Part shown: positions 17,030 to 26,939 of the stretch, piece after piece
How positions within the stretch are numbered: the stretch's first letter is position 1
How the letters are laid out: every line of letters starts with the position of its first letter
Assembly (NCBI RefSeq): GCF_016786215.1
Contig: NZ_JADOBG010000011.1
Coordinates: 1 to 64,000 of the forward strand
Direction: 5' to 3'
Length of the DNA stretch: 64,000 bases
Source: Legionella bononiensis
GTDB taxonomy: Bacteria > Pseudomonadota > Gammaproteobacteria > Legionellales > Legionellaceae
Notes under the pieces: model-generated
The model's database searches: none
What the model saw: only the letters and a program-made list of their open reading frames with translations
What the model was told of the DNA's origin: nothing
Program-made: the position numbers and the translations under genes

Positions 17030-19411
17030 ATGAAAAAAATGGCATACTTCTGGCGTAAAGGTCTTTGGGCGCTGATGAGCCTGTTTTTTCTTTTATTAGT
17101 AGCAGGCAGTCTTTTATATCTTTATCTGGAAAGCCAGCTCCCTAATGTAGATTCGCTCAAAACAGTTCAATTACAAGTTCCTTTACAAATTTTCAGTAAA
17201 GAAGGCTTATTAATTCAAGAATACGGTGAAAAAAAGCGTATTCCATTAACCTATGAAGAAATCCCCCAAACCCTGGTTCATGCCCTGATTGCAACAGAAG
17301 ATCAACGATTTTTTGAACATCCCGGTGTCGATGTGATGGGACTGGGTCGCGCCGCAGTACGTATGCTGAAAACAGGTACAAAATCCCAAGGTGGTAGTAC
17401 CATCACCATGCAGGTAGCACGTAATTTCTTTTTGAGCCGTAAAAAAACCTTTTTACGTAAGTTCAATGAAATCATGTTGGCGATTAAAATCGATAGAGAA
17501 CTCAGTAAAGAAAAGATTTTAGAGCTTTATCTTAACAGAATTTACCTGGGTAATCGTGCTTATGGTGTAGGCGCTGCTGCCATGGTGTATTTTGGCAAAC
17601 CACTGAAAGAACTTAATCTGGCAGAACTGGCAATGATAGCCGGTCTTCCCCAGGCTCCTTCAACCCAAAATCCTATCGCTAATCCTTTGGCAGCCAAAAA
17701 GCGGCGAGACCATGTATTGGAACGATTACTGGAAGAGCATTACATCAATGAAGAACAATATCAAAATGCAATAAATCAACCCATTACTGCAAAATATCAT
17801 GGTACCAATATTGAAGTAAGTGCCCCCTATGTCGCGGAAATGATCCGCCAGTCTTTATATGACAATTTTGGTCCTGATGCTTATACGAAAGGGTACAAAG
17901 TATACACAACCATTGATGGCAAATTACAAAATACTGCCAATGAAGTCGTTGAAAAGAATTTGATTGCTTATGATCACCGGCATGGTTATCGAGGCCCGGT
18001 AGCCACCATAGGTGAGAAGGACAGTCAATCACCCCAGATAAGACAAAAATACTTAAGACAGTACCCTGAGCTGAACACTCTGGTACCCGCGGTTATTACT
18101 GAAGTGGGTGAAAAAGAAGCCACCGCTGCCCTGCAAAATGGACAAACATTCATTATTCCTTGGGAAGGCTTATCCTGGGCACGACCCGCGCTTAAAAAAG
18201 GCTGGGTAGGCAAATCGCCTGTCAAGGCACAGCAAGTCGTTGCAGTTGGTGATATAGTTTATGTTCATTCGACTGAAAAATACTGGGAACTGGCTCAAAT
18301 CCCTGAAGCTGAGTCAGCTATGGTTGCCCTTAATCCTAAAAATGGAGCTATAGAAGTTCTGGTTGGTGGCTTTAATTTCCAGAAAAGCAAATTCAATAGA
18401 GCAACTCAATCCAGTAGACAACCTGGATCCAGTTTCAAACCTTTTGTTTATGCTGCAGCTTTGAATAACGGCTATAATCTGGCGACTTTAATTAATGACG
18501 CCCCCATAGTCGTTGATGATCCAAGCCAGCCCAATCTGTGGCGACCACATAATGTGAATCTTAAATTTAATGGACCAACTCGCCTGAAACAAGCTCTGGT
18601 TCAATCGAAGAATCTGGTATCCATTAGAATCCTTGATGATATTGGAATAGATTATACAATCGACTTCCTGACCCGATTTGGCTTTAGTAAAAAATCCTTA
18701 CCAAAAGCCTTATCATTGGCCTTAGGAAGCTTATCGATTAGCCCTATGGAGCTGACTACGGCTTATGCTGTATTTGCCAATGGCGGTTATAAAGTAGAAC
18801 CTTATCTTATCGATCATATTACTGATGCGGACGGTAAAATTTTACTGCAGGCAAAACCGACTGTAGTGTGTAATCCTTGCGATAATGAGAAAGTAGATAC
18901 CTCAACTCTGGCACCACGAGTAATACCTGAAGACATCGCGTTTTTAATGAATTCAGCTCTTAAGGATGTAATCCAGCATGGTACGGCAAGAGCTGCTCGT
19001 GTGCTCAATCGTCAGGATATTGCCGGTAAAACCGGAACAACCAATGATCAGGTAGATGCCTGGTTTGCCGGATTTAATTCTGATTTGGTAGTCACCGCAT
19101 GGATAGGCTTTGATAATCCTAAATCATTACATGAATATGCTGCAAATCTTGCCCTGCCCATGTGGATAGACTTCATGCGAGAAGCATTAAAAGGCAAACC
19201 CGAAAGTGAATTGAAACAACCTGAAAATGTAGTCGCTGTACGTATTGATCCCGTTAGTGGCCTGCTAGCCAAGCCCAATCAGGACAATGGCATTATTGAA
19301 TATTTCCGTGATAAGGAAGTACCGGCAGAGGAAGACCCTACTCCGGTTTATAATGCCAACAACAGCAATAATGATGAACATCTGGCTCCAGTAGAAGAAA
19401 ATCTATTTTAG
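17030..19411 (+). CDS. mrcA: penicillin-binding protein 1A (class A PBP)
   Basis: The 793-residue bifunctional peptidoglycan synthase polymerises glycan strands and cross-links peptides at the inner membrane. After a membrane anchor at about 11-33 comes the GT51 domain with EDQRFFEHPGVD (about 86-97, catalytic Glu) and GGSTITMQ (about 117-124). The transpeptidase domain has SxxK as SSFK (about 464-467), the SxN motif as SKN (about 530) and KTGTT (about 666-670). An OB-like insert lies between the domains. Length is usual. It is monocistronic, with the 94-bp repeat array downstream. Confidence 0.97.
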   Translation: MKKMAYFWRKGLWALMSLFFLLLVAGSLLYLYLESQLPNVDSLKTVQLQVPLQIFSKEGLLIQEYGEKKRIPLTYEEIPQTLVHALIATEDQRFFEHPGVDVMGLGRAAVRMLKTGTKSQGGSTITMQVARNFFLSRKKTFLRKFNEIMLAIKIDRELSKEKILELYLNRIYLGNRAYGVGAAAMVYFGKPLKELNLAELAMIAGLPQAPSTQNPIANPLAAKKRRDHVLERLLEEHYINEEQYQNAINQPITAKYHGTNIEVSAPYVAEMIRQSLYDNFGPDAYTKGYKVYTTIDGKLQNTANEVVEKNLIAYDHRHGYRGPVATIGEKDSQSPQIRQKYLRQYPELNTLVPAVITEVGEKEATAALQNGQTFIIPWEGLSWARPALKKGWVGKSPVKAQQVVAVGDIVYVHSTEKYWELAQIPEAESAMVALNPKNGAIEVLVGGFNFQKSKFNRATQSSRQPGSSFKPFVYAAALNNGYNLATLINDAPIVVDDPSQPNLWRPHNVNLKFNGPTRLKQALVQSKNLVSIRILDDIGIDYTIDFLTRFGFSKKSLPKALSLALGSLSISPMELTTAYAVFANGGYKVEPYLIDHITDADGKILLQAKPTVVCNPCDNEKVDTSTLAPRVIPEDIAFLMNSALKDVIQHGTARAARVLNRQDIAGKTGTTNDQVDAWFAGFNSDLVVTAWIGFDNPKSLHEYAANLALPMWIDFMREALKGKPESELKQPENVVAVRIDPVSGLLAKPNQDNGIIEYFRDKEVPAEEDPTPVYNANNSNNDEHLAPVEENLF

Positions 19412-19515
19412 AGTAAGTCATGTGATCTCCTGTATCGCTCAGGAGATTACTCATTACATAAGTCAATTAGCATTATGTCGGGAATAACTTCAGGCTCATT
19501 GAAATCATTTCATTC

Positions 19516-19993
19516 GGGAGGACGTTTCTCTGTTTCGTCATCCTGAACGCAGTGAAGGATCTCCACATGCTGGCACAGCACAACATTCAGGAGATCCCTT
19601 ATTACATTCGGAATGGCGCTTCTCTGTTTCGTCATCATGAATGCAGTGAAGATTCTCCACATGCTGGCACAGTGCCACATTAAGGAGATCCCTCGTTCCA
19701 TTCGGGATGACGTGTCTCTGTTTCGTCATCCTGTACGCAGTAAAGGATCTCCACATGCTGGCACAGTGCCACATTAAGGAGATCCCTCATTCCATTCGGG
19801 ATGACGTGTCTCTGTTGCGTCATCCTGAACGCAGTGAAGGATCTCCACATGCAGGCACAGTGCCATTTTAAGGAGATCCCTCATTCCATTCGGAATGACG
19901 CTTCTCTGTTGCGTCATCCTGAACGTAGTGAAGGATCTCCACATGCTGACACAGTGCCACATTCAGGAGGACCCTCATTCCATTCGGGATGAC
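19516..19993. repeat. five tandem copies of a 94-bp repeat
   Basis: The motif cgtcatcctgaacgcagtga or a close variant begins at 19536, 19630, 19724, 19818 and 19912, an exact 94-bp period. Each unit is an imperfect inverted repeat: gtcatcctgaacgcagtgaa at the left and ttccattcgggatgac at the right, with a central ctggcacagtgccac. Units differ by point changes only, which fits amplification of a palindromic element. Translated frames across it are artefacts of the period. Confidence 0.92.
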
Positions 19994-20144
19994 GATTCAC
20001 GTGGGCATTGAAAAAATAAAAAATAATGAATCACTGCACTTTGATGCAAAGTTACTAATCAAGAAAAATTTCAAATGAAATCATCATTAATTACTGATAC
20101 TGCTGAAATTAAACACAAAAAAATAAACACCTTGTTAATTTTTC

Positions 20145-20175
20145 CTTAATGTTCTCTTAACTTTATCTTAATTAT
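20145..20175 (+). promoter_or_regulatory. triple PmrA-box-like direct repeat
   Basis: CTTAATGTT (20145-20153), CTTAACTTT (20156-20164) and CTTAATTAT (20167-20175) are spaced by 2 bp, an 11-bp period, matching the published Legionella PmrA box cTTAATatT-N2-cTTAATatT. A -10-like TAGAAT follows at 20183-20188, and the ATG of the RhoGEF-like gene is at 20252. Confidence 0.8.
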
Positions 20176-20251
20176 ATCCTGATAGAATTGCTCTCACTAA
20201 AAACATATTGGCATTTTTTAGGTCGACAACTAATTAATAATGGGAGTTTCA

Positions 20252-21229
20252 ATGATCAATAATCGCGTAATTCAAGAAATGTTAGATACAGAAAAGGCTT
20301 ATCAGAATTCTTTATCTCAATTTAACGAAGCAACACAGCAACCATTTTATTCAGAAGGTCCTGAGATCTTCCAAAGATTAGCAACTTCTATGAATACATT
20401 TGCACAACTGTCAGAATCGCTTCACTTTAATGCCAGTGTAGAAATGACCCAGGAATTAGATCCTTCTGATCTTAACGACCTTCGCACAGAACGGATGAAA
20501 TTAATAGGTCAATTTTTTACTGAATTTAAATCTTATATGTCTCTATATGAAGAATTTCTCAAAACAAAATACAATCCAGATTTATCTGCCAATAAAGTAC
20601 CGTTTACACAACTGGACGAATTTCTTAAGACAATTTCACAAAATAACTCTGATTCACTATTGATTCAGCCACTCCAGCGTGGCCCTCGCTATGAATTATT
20701 AATCAGGGATGTATTAAAACGAGATGACGATCTTTCTGTGGACGCACCCAATAAATTAATCCCCGCAGCAAGAGAACAGTTGGAGCTTCTTCTAACAACC
20801 ACAAAATCTTATTTAGTTGAAGCAACCAAACGTGAAGAAACACCTGGATATCGATTTGGTGATATATCCAGAGGATTATTGCGTAAAGGAAGCGAGCTTC
20901 TTTTCGCAGCAAAATCCACCCCAGCAGCAGTTCCTGCAGCTACTAATGCTCAAGCATCAGGCTACAAATTTGGTGATTTCACTCGTGGCGCTTTCAGTAA
21001 AGCCTATTCATTCTGGGCTCCTGCTCCTGATGTAGAAGTTGGCTCACCAGTTCTAGTGAGTTCCAGCTATAGTGATACGCCCGTAGTTCAAATTCCATCA
21101 GCGGAACCAGCTGTTAGAATACCTCCAGCTCTTCCTCCTCGTGATCTGTCACCTGAAAATACAGTTTTAAATGACAAAGAAGAGGGTGACTATGAAAATG
21201 ATGATGTAAACTCATTTACGATTATATAA
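20252..21229 (+). CDS. DH (RhoGEF)-domain protein, candidate Dot/Icm effector
   Basis: Residues 1-190 resemble a eukaryotic Dbl-homology domain: an opening IQEMLDTEKAYQNSL (compare I..L..TE..Y...L), a middle YMSLYEEFLK, and PLQRGPRYELLIRDVLK (about 140-157), the most conserved DH helix. DH domains load Rho-family GTPases with GTP. No PH domain follows. A repeated motif GYRFGDISRG / GYKFGDFTRG stands at about 198 and 235, then a proline-rich region and an acidic tail (KEEGDYENDDV) ending in hydrophobic residues, as in many Dot/Icm signals. I chose the ATG at 20252 because gggag lies 5 bp before it. The PmrA-like box upstream strengthens the effector assignment. Confidence 0.8.
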   Translation: MINNRVIQEMLDTEKAYQNSLSQFNEATQQPFYSEGPEIFQRLATSMNTFAQLSESLHFNASVEMTQELDPSDLNDLRTERMKLIGQFFTEFKSYMSLYEEFLKTKYNPDLSANKVPFTQLDEFLKTISQNNSDSLLIQPLQRGPRYELLIRDVLKRDDDLSVDAPNKLIPAAREQLELLLTTTKSYLVEATKREETPGYRFGDISRGLLRKGSELLFAAKSTPAAVPAATNAQASGYKFGDFTRGAFSKAYSFWAPAPDVEVGSPVLVSSSYSDTPVVQIPSAEPAVRIPPALPPRDLSPENTVLNDKEEGDYENDDVNSFTII

Positions 21230-21270
21230 AAACTACAGATTAGTTTGTATTCACTAAATTATTCTATATA

Positions 21271-21297
21271 AAAAGCAGGAGGTTAACTCCTGCTTTT
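21271..21297 (+). terminator. intrinsic terminator behind the RhoGEF-like gene
   Basis: aaaagcaggag (21271-21281) pairs perfectly with ctcctgctttt (21287-21297) around a 5-nt loop, 41 bp past the stop codon. The stem ends in A/T runs on both sides, so it could work in both directions. Confidence 0.85.
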
Positions 21298-21325
21298 GTA
21301 ACCTCTCAATAAATTCTGTGATTTT

Positions 21326-21396
21326 GTCATCCTGAACGAAATGAGAAATCTCCAATTACACGGGCACAACGCCATATTAGGAGATCCCGGATGACG
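21326..21396. repeat. single copy of the gtcatcc/ggatgac repeat
   Basis: gtcatcctgaacgaaatgag at the left and ggagatcccggatgacg at the right, about 70 bp, a shortened copy of the unit at 19516-19993. The rest of the gap up to 21598 has ccgcggacaagccgcgg (near 21537), a short inverted repeat, and nothing else recognised. Confidence 0.75.
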
Positions 21397-21598
21397 TTTC
21401 TTGGGGTTCACGCAGACAATGTTTATCTATACAGATTCCATAAAAACTTTTGAGTCAACTTGAGTCTGTTGATAATTGCTCTATACCCCCCTACGTGGCA
21501 AATCTTGTCCGCACTATCGAGGAGATCTCTGGATACCGCGGACAAGCCGCGGTACGTAGGCATTTTTGAATAATTGAACAGTGAATTGTCAACAGACC

Positions 21599-22720
21599 CT
21601 ACTTTCCAGCCAAAGCAATATTGGCAGGAACATAATCAAAACCTAAATCACGAGCCACCGCTTCATAGGTAATTTTACCTTGATGAACATTTAACCCGTT
21701 CAAAAGATGATGATCACTTAGTAAAGCCAGTTTGGTGCCTTTAGTTACAATGCTTAAAACAAAAGGCAAGGTTGCATTATTCAATGCAAATGTTGATGTT
21801 CTGGGTACAGCTCCTGGCATGTTGGCCACACAATAATGCACTACATTATCAACTACATAAGTAGGCTCTTGATGTGTCGTAGCGCGACTGGTTTCGAAAC
21901 ATCCACCTTGATCTATAGCCACATCGACAAGAACTGAACCAGGACGCATGGACTTCAACATAGCACGGGTAACCAGCTTGGGAGCTGCCGCGCCAGGAAC
22001 CAGAACAGCACCAATTACCAAGTCCGCACTGGATACATACTTCTCTATGGCATCCGCTGTAGAATAAACGGTATTAAGCTTGGAACCGAATTGAAAATCC
22101 AAATCATTCAATCGTTGTAATGAACGATCAAGAACAATTACTCGTGCTTCCATACCCATAGCCATACGAACCGCATTTGAGCCGACAACACCACCACCGA
22201 TAACAACTACGTTAGCTGCTGCCACTCCAGGTACGCCACCTAACAAGACCCCGCTGCCTCCTTGTGCCATTTCGAGGCAATGCGCTCCAGCCTGTATGGA
22301 CATACGGCCTGCGACTTGAGACATAGGAGTAAGTAAAGGCAAGCCTCCGTCATCCTGAGTTACTGTTTCGTAAGCAATAGCAGTGACACCCGATTCTTTA
22401 AGCAAACGAGTTTGCTGAGGATCTGGAGCCAAGTGCAAATAGGTGAATAATGTTTGGCCTTCACGAAGTCTTTTACATTCGATGGGTTGAGGTTCTTTTA
22501 CTTTAACAATCAGCTCAGCGTTGGCAAAAACTTCATCAGCACTGTCCACAACCTCTGCGCCAGCATTACGATAGTCATCATCCGAAATACCGATACCAAG
22601 ACCTGCGCCCCGCTCTACTAATACAGAGCTGCCTACACGAATAATCTCCCTTACGCTTGAAGGAACAAGACCTACGCGATTTTCTTGAGATTTTATTTCT
22701 TTTGGAACACCTACTAACAT
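21599..22720 (-). CDS. ald: alanine dehydrogenase
   Basis: The 373-residue enzyme interconverts L-alanine and pyruvate plus ammonia with NAD. The N-terminal catalytic domain has the conserved opening [16 protein letters not shown], the substrate lysine in IVKVKEPQ and the catalytic His in FTYLHLAPD. The Rossmann motif [17 protein letters not shown] is at about 170-186, and [14 protein letters not shown] is also typical. Length equals the family norm. It begins 11 bp after etfA, so it is co-transcribed with etfBA; Legionella uses amino acids as its main carbon source, and alanine deamination feeding pyruvate fits with ETF-linked oxidation. Confidence 0.97.
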   Translation of the reverse strand: MLVGVPKEIKSQENRVGLVPSSVREIIRVGSSVLVERGAGLGIGISDDDYRNAGAEVVDSADEVFANAELIVKVKEPQPIECKRLREGQTLFTYLHLAPDPQQTRLLKESGVTAIAYETVTQDDGGLPLLTPMSQVAGRMSIQAGAHCLEMAQGGSGVLLGGVPGVAAANVVVIGGGVVGSNAVRMAMGMEARVIVLDRSLQRLNDLDFQFGSKLNTVYSTADAIEKYVSSADLVIGAVLVPGAAAPKLVTRAMLKSMRPGSVLVDVAIDQGGCFETSRATTHQEPTYVVDNVVHYCVANMPGAVPRTSTFALNNATLPFVLSIVTKGTKLALLSDHHLLNGLNVHQGKITYEAVARDLGFDYVPANIALAGK

Positions 22721-22731
22721 AACAACTCCCT

Positions 22732-23670
22732 CTAACGGTTCTTTAATTGTTCTATTAATTGAGGAACCAATTCAAACAAATCACCCACCAATCCGTAATT
22801 AGCAATTTGGAAAATAGGTGCATCTTCATCCTTATTGATTGCGACAATTACTTTAGAGTCTTTCATACCAGCCAGGTGCTGCACGGCTCCGGAAATGCCT
22901 ACGGCGATATAGAGTGTAGGTGCGACGACCTTTCCGGTTTGTCCCACTTGATAATCGTTCGGTACAAAACCCGCGTCAACCGCAGCTCGAGAAGCGCCAA
23001 CAGCAGCACCAAGGCAATCAGCCAAATCTTCAATTAGCTTAAATTTTTCAGCACTTTGTAACCCTCTTCCGCCAGAAACAACGATTTTGGCGCTACCCAG
23101 TTCTGGTCGTTCTGACTTGCTCAGTTCATGTCGGATAAACTGACTGTTTTGTGGCTGAAATTCCTGATTCATTGTTTCGATACAACAGGCCTCTTGACTG
23201 CCTGTTACAGGATTAAACGCTGTTGACCTTATGGTCATTACTTTTTTTGCATCCAGAACTCGAACCGTTTCAATCGCATTACCTGCATAAACAGGATGTT
23301 CAAAGGTATTCGCGTCAATTATTCGAGTCACATCGGACACTTGAGCCACATCCAACAAAGCGGCAATCCGGGGAGATATATTTTTGCCATAAGTACTGGC
23401 AGGCGCCAGGATTACATCAAATGAACTGGCAAATGAAACGACCAAATCACTGATCTGTTCAGCAAGTTGATGTTCATAACAGGGATTATCAACATGCCAG
23501 ACTGCTTGTACTCCTGCTAACTGAGCGGCTTGCTCTGCAACTGCCTTACATTGATGCCCAACGACAAGAAGGGTTGGTTTATTATCCACTTCCAATGCTG
23601 CAGCCAATACATTTCGTATTGATGGGTGTATTGTTTGATTATTATGTTCCACAAGTACTAAAGTGCTCAT
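22732..23670 (-). CDS. etfA: electron transfer flavoprotein alpha subunit
   Basis: The 312-residue FAD-binding subunit carries electrons from acyl-CoA and other dehydrogenases to ETF:quinone oxidoreductase. The C-terminal FAD domain shows [31 protein letters not shown], and the signature [20 protein letters not shown] followed by [11 protein letters not shown]. Length is typical. It is 12 bp downstream of etfB with a good aggaga site, and is followed by ald. Confidence 0.97.
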   Translation of the reverse strand: MSTLVLVEHNNQTIHPSIRNVLAAALEVDNKPTLLVVGHQCKAVAEQAAQLAGVQAVWHVDNPCYEHQLAEQISDLVVSFASSFDVILAPASTYGKNISPRIAALLDVAQVSDVTRIIDANTFEHPVYAGNAIETVRVLDAKKVMTIRSTAFNPVTGSQEACCIETMNQEFQPQNSQFIRHELSKSERPELGSAKIVVSGGRGLQSAEKFKLIEDLADCLGAAVGASRAAVDAGFVPNDYQVGQTGKVVAPTLYIAVGISGAVQHLAGMKDSKVIVAINKDEDAPIFQIANYGLVGDLFELVPQLIEQLKNR

Positions 23671-23682
23671 CTCTTCTCCTTA

Positions 23683-24432
23683 TCAAAGCACTTTGGCTTC
23701 ATGTTGTAATTTATCCAACAATGCCGCCACTGACTCAACTTTGATTCCACCACTGCGAACAGCAGGTGCATTGACCTTTAAAATTTCAATATGCTTTTTC
23801 AAAGAAAGCCCTAAAGAATCAAGTTCACGCACATCCAAAGGTTTGCGCTTTGCTTTCATTATATTGGGCAGGCTTGCGTATCTGGGTTCGTTAAGACGCA
23901 AATCAGTGCTCACCACCGCAGGTAATTGCACTTTTATGGTTTCCAGGCCACCATCAATTTCCCGAGTGACTTCGAGACCATCGGTATGAGCATTTAAGTT
24001 GGAAGCATAAGTTGCCTGAGGCCAGCCTAAAATAGCCGCTAGCATTTGTGGAGTTTGATTGTTATCACCATCTATGGCCTGTTTGCCCATCAAGATTAAA
24101 TCTGGCTGTTCCTCTTCGGCAATTTTTTTCAGAATTTTAGCGATATTCAAGCTTTCCAATACCTGACCGCTTCGAACCAGAATTGCTCTGTCAGCGCCTA
24201 AAGCCAGCGCATGACGCAAGGTTTCCTGCGAACTGTCGTCTCCTATGCTCACTGCAACAACTTCAGTTGCCCAGTTTTTTTCGCGAAGACGTAAAGCCTC
24301 CTCAATAGCTATTTCATCGAAGGGATTCATTGCCATTTTTATATTTTGCGTTTCGACTCCTGAATTATCCGATTTGACACGAATTTTTACATAAGGGTCT
24401 ATCACACGTTTCACTGCCACGAGTATTTTCAT
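23683..24432 (-). CDS. etfB: electron transfer flavoprotein beta subunit
   Basis: The 249-residue AMP-binding subunit pairs with EtfA. Family features are KILVAVKRVIDPYVKIRV at the start, NPFDEIAIEEALRLRE, ALGADRAILV, and the ETF-beta signature region VSTDLRLNEPRYASLPNIMK with AKRKPL. It is the first gene of etfB-etfA-ald; an ATG with a ttccagtgaggaa leader lies upstream. Confidence 0.97.
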   Translation of the reverse strand: MKILVAVKRVIDPYVKIRVKSDNSGVETQNIKMAMNPFDEIAIEEALRLREKNWATEVVAVSIGDDSSQETLRHALALGADRAILVRSGQVLESLNIAKILKKIAEEEQPDLILMGKQAIDGDNNQTPQMLAAILGWPQATYASNLNAHTDGLEVTREIDGGLETIKVQLPAVVSTDLRLNEPRYASLPNIMKAKRKPLDVRELDSLGLSLKKHIEILKVNAPAVRSGGIKVESVAALLDKLQHEAKVL

Positions 24433-24611
24433 GGTTCCTCACTGGAATATCAAAACAGTCCGCATCTTGCCAGAGATACGGGTGTAAATTCAAGAGGTTA
24501 ATTTTAATTTGAGTGCAGTCACTTATTTATGAAATTGATTAATATAGAAAAACTATTTAAATCAATTCAAGATCAGCATTTTATGTAACTTCTTAATAAC
24601 CCCGGAAATTT

Positions 24612-24694
24612 CGTCATCCGAAACGCAGTGAAGGATCTCCAAATACAGGCACCATGCCGGTTTCAGGAGATCTCTCACTTCGTTCGAGATGACG
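24612..24694. repeat. single copy of the gtcatcc/gatgac repeat upstream of etfB
   Basis: cgtcatccgaaacgcagtga at the left and cacttcgttcgagatgacg at the right, 83 bp, another isolated unit of the family at 19516. The gap 24433-24808 otherwise holds the presumed etfB promoter region and no gene. Confidence 0.8.
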
Positions 24695-24808
24695 GATTCC
24701 GGATTTATCTGGAGTTAACCCGCTGACCTCCCTGTACACATTAAATATCCCTCTTAAATAGTTCAGTAAAATATTGAGTTTTGTACAAAAATCACTGGGT
24801 ATCCGATA

Positions 24809-26059
24809 CTATCTTGGTGTATATACCACTAACTGGCGGTCGGAAACATCGGACTCAGTTAATAGATCAATTATTCGCCTTGCCCGATCTACTGCAGCAG
24901 CCGTGGTGCTGTTATAAACTTTTGGATTATCTTTAATTTTACGCAGTTCATCTTCAGCCTGTGTCAATTTAGATTCAATAGAACCAGGACTGTTATCCAA
25001 TACTCTCATGCGGAATAAAAACGCTTCTATTGCATGAAACTTCTCCTGGCCTAACCGGAAGCCACGAAAAAATTGCTGAGCATTCAATCCCAGATAAGAC
25101 TCAAGTGGGGCTGAAATTACCTTTAATTCAGGTGTCCGAAATTGCATACCTTCTTGCATATTCTGACTTGCGAGAATGAGATCCATACACTTGCTCGAAT
25201 CCTCCTCAGGCATGCTTTCCTGACTTGAAGAGGGAACAGGAAGTAATGGTGTTAAAATAGAAGAGCCAATTTGTAAGCTCACATCCAGACACTGGTGTGA
25301 AGCCCAGAATATCATCTCAAGCAAACGCACCATAAACGTTGTGGTCGCAGTGGCTGTAATAGTACTTATTTCCTGAAGGGTTTTGCCTATACTCTTTAAT
25401 TCAGATGATTTACAGGTCTCAAGATATTGACCGCTCTTTAACATAATAAAATAGAGCGCATAAACGGCAAATAATTCTTCCGCAAAGATAAAGGTTCCAT
25501 AAGTAGAAAAAATTACCGGGATGGATTTTATCAAGACTCTTAAGCCAGTGGGTTTAATCTTTCCAGCATCATCGAAAAAGTTACTCGATTGATCAAGCAA
25601 GTCCTGCAAACTATCATACAAGCTTCGCCCCGTATAAGTGTTCGCCTGATTTTTTAAACCGTCCAGCCATTTTTTACAATCCTCTTTGGTTTTAATATCA
25701 GCAAATTTAGAGTCTTTAAATTGTTCCGGATTGATAAATTTGTCATTGCAAAAGTTCAATACCTTGAAACAGGCACCATCATTTCTTCCTTCCGACAAAT
25801 TGTGTTCAAGCCAACTGATTTCAGGAGAATACGTCGACTTTCGATCAGGATGAAATTTTACACTGATTTTTCTGTATTGACTGGTTATTGCCTCTTTTGA
25901 TGGTCCATGTTCCAGGAGTTGTTGATTAACCAGTTTAACAAAATCACTCTCTAAAGATAACAAATTTAGTTTCTCTTTTTTCCCAACATAGCAATTGTGC
26001 TCAGAATCAAATGTCGCATAGACCTCTACCAGTCGTTCCAATTCCGCTTCTATAGTCAT
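24809..26059 (-). CDS. J-domain protein with central hydrophobic region, candidate effector
   Basis: The 416-residue protein has a J-domain-like segment at about 50-75 (KEAITSQYRKISVKFHPDRKS) with the HPD tripeptide that stimulates Hsp70 ATPase. It is not DnaJ, since there is no Gly/Phe linker or zinc domain. A hydrophobic stretch at about 185-220 (LIKSIPVIFSTYGTFIFAEE, then AVYALYFIML) and a second near 235-260 may insert in membranes; the C-terminal part is helical. I start at the ATG at 26059 because aaggag lies 5 bp upstream; a longer frame reaches 26095 and would overlap the PAP2 stop codon. J-domain proteins of this shape occur among Legionella effectors; export is inferred. Confidence 0.72.
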   Translation of the reverse strand: MTIEAELERLVEVYATFDSEHNCYVGKKEKLNLLSLESDFVKLVNQQLLEHGPSKEAITSQYRKISVKFHPDRKSTYSPEISWLEHNLSEGRNDGACFKVLNFCNDKFINPEQFKDSKFADIKTKEDCKKWLDGLKNQANTYTGRSLYDSLQDLLDQSSNFFDDAGKIKPTGLRVLIKSIPVIFSTYGTFIFAEELFAVYALYFIMLKSGQYLETCKSSELKSIGKTLQEISTITATATTTFMVRLLEMIFWASHQCLDVSLQIGSSILTPLLPVPSSSQESMPEEDSSKCMDLILASQNMQEGMQFRTPELKVISAPLESYLGLNAQQFFRGFRLGQEKFHAIEAFLFRMRVLDNSPGSIESKLTQAEDELRKIKDNPKVYNSTTAAAVDRARRIIDLLTESDVSDRQLVVYTPR

Positions 26060-26091
26060 AATTACTCCTTTAATCAGACTGACTCCCAGGC

Positions 26092-26730
26092 TCATCTCAT
26101 TTTAATAAGATAATGTTTCCTTTTTAAAAATTCAGTAAAAAAGCCAACTACCAAAATACTCAAATAAAATCCGGTCATTACATCACTTAAGTAATGATGG
26201 TATAGGAATACTCGGGAAAGTACTACAAGCATGGCCAGACCAAGAAATGCAAAGAAATATTTTGGAAACAAAACGCCTAATCCAGAAGCCAGGCCTACTA
26301 CAGTAAGAGAATGGCCAGAGGGAAAAGACCAGTATAAATCTTTAGTTTGAAACCAGTAGAAACCAAACAAATTATTAGAAAATAATAAATCCGGACGTGC
26401 CCGACTCACACAAACTTTCAGAATAAAACCAATGAGATTTGGGATGAAAACACAACCTAACAGATACCAGATTTTTGCTTCAAAACGATCGTTTTTTTGA
26501 ATGAATCGCGAATGAAACCCCAGGAATATAAATAAGATAATATAGGCTTTCCATTGTCCGAAAGCAGTTAATACATTAAGGGCAGGAAGATTTTTGCGGA
26601 CGTCTAGCTGATGAAAATAAACAGCCGTTGGTATGTCTACATAAAAATAGATCAAAACAACCAGAGCTGCATAAAGAAAGATTGCCCAGGGTTTCTTCAT
26701 CAGATTAAAAGTTCGTTCAAATTGAGTCAT
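26092..26730 (-). CDS. PAP2-family membrane phosphatase
   Basis: The 212-residue protein has about six membrane helices and the three-part PAP2 catalytic signature: KVCVSRARP (KxxxxxxRP), FPSGHS (PSGH) and SRVFLYHHYLSD (SRxxxxxHxxxD). Enzymes of this class remove phosphate from lipid pyrophosphates, phosphatidylglycerol phosphate or lipid A at the outer face of the inner membrane; the substrate cannot be fixed from sequence. Its stop lies 32 bp before the start of the J-domain gene, so the two are probably co-transcribed. Confidence 0.9.
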   Translation of the reverse strand: MTQFERTFNLMKKPWAIFLYAALVVLIYFYVDIPTAVYFHQLDVRKNLPALNVLTAFGQWKAYIILFIFLGFHSRFIQKNDRFEAKIWYLLGCVFIPNLIGFILKVCVSRARPDLLFSNNLFGFYWFQTKDLYWSFPSGHSLTVVGLASGLGVLFPKYFFAFLGLAMLVVLSRVFLYHHYLSDVMTGFYLSILVVGFFTEFLKRKHYLIKMR

Positions 26731-26939
26731 CTACCAAATCCTTTATAAATAATACGCTATACAGCATCATATAAGATGGAGCTGTTTTAGCCAAGACCAA
26801 TGCTTAAAATCAGCTGTGAAGTTCTTTGCCTTCATTTTAATGGTCAATTTATATTCATCATTATTTATCAACATATTTCTTGTTAATCGCATCAAGAATT
26901 GGATAGAATCAAATCCTGATTTTCATAATAGAATGATTA

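Noticed and set aside
19510..19992. Several 60-80 residue frames on both strands with repeated MWHCASMWR-like sequences
   Set aside because: They arise from the 94-bp tandem repeat; the motif recurs in all frames and there is no ribosome binding site.
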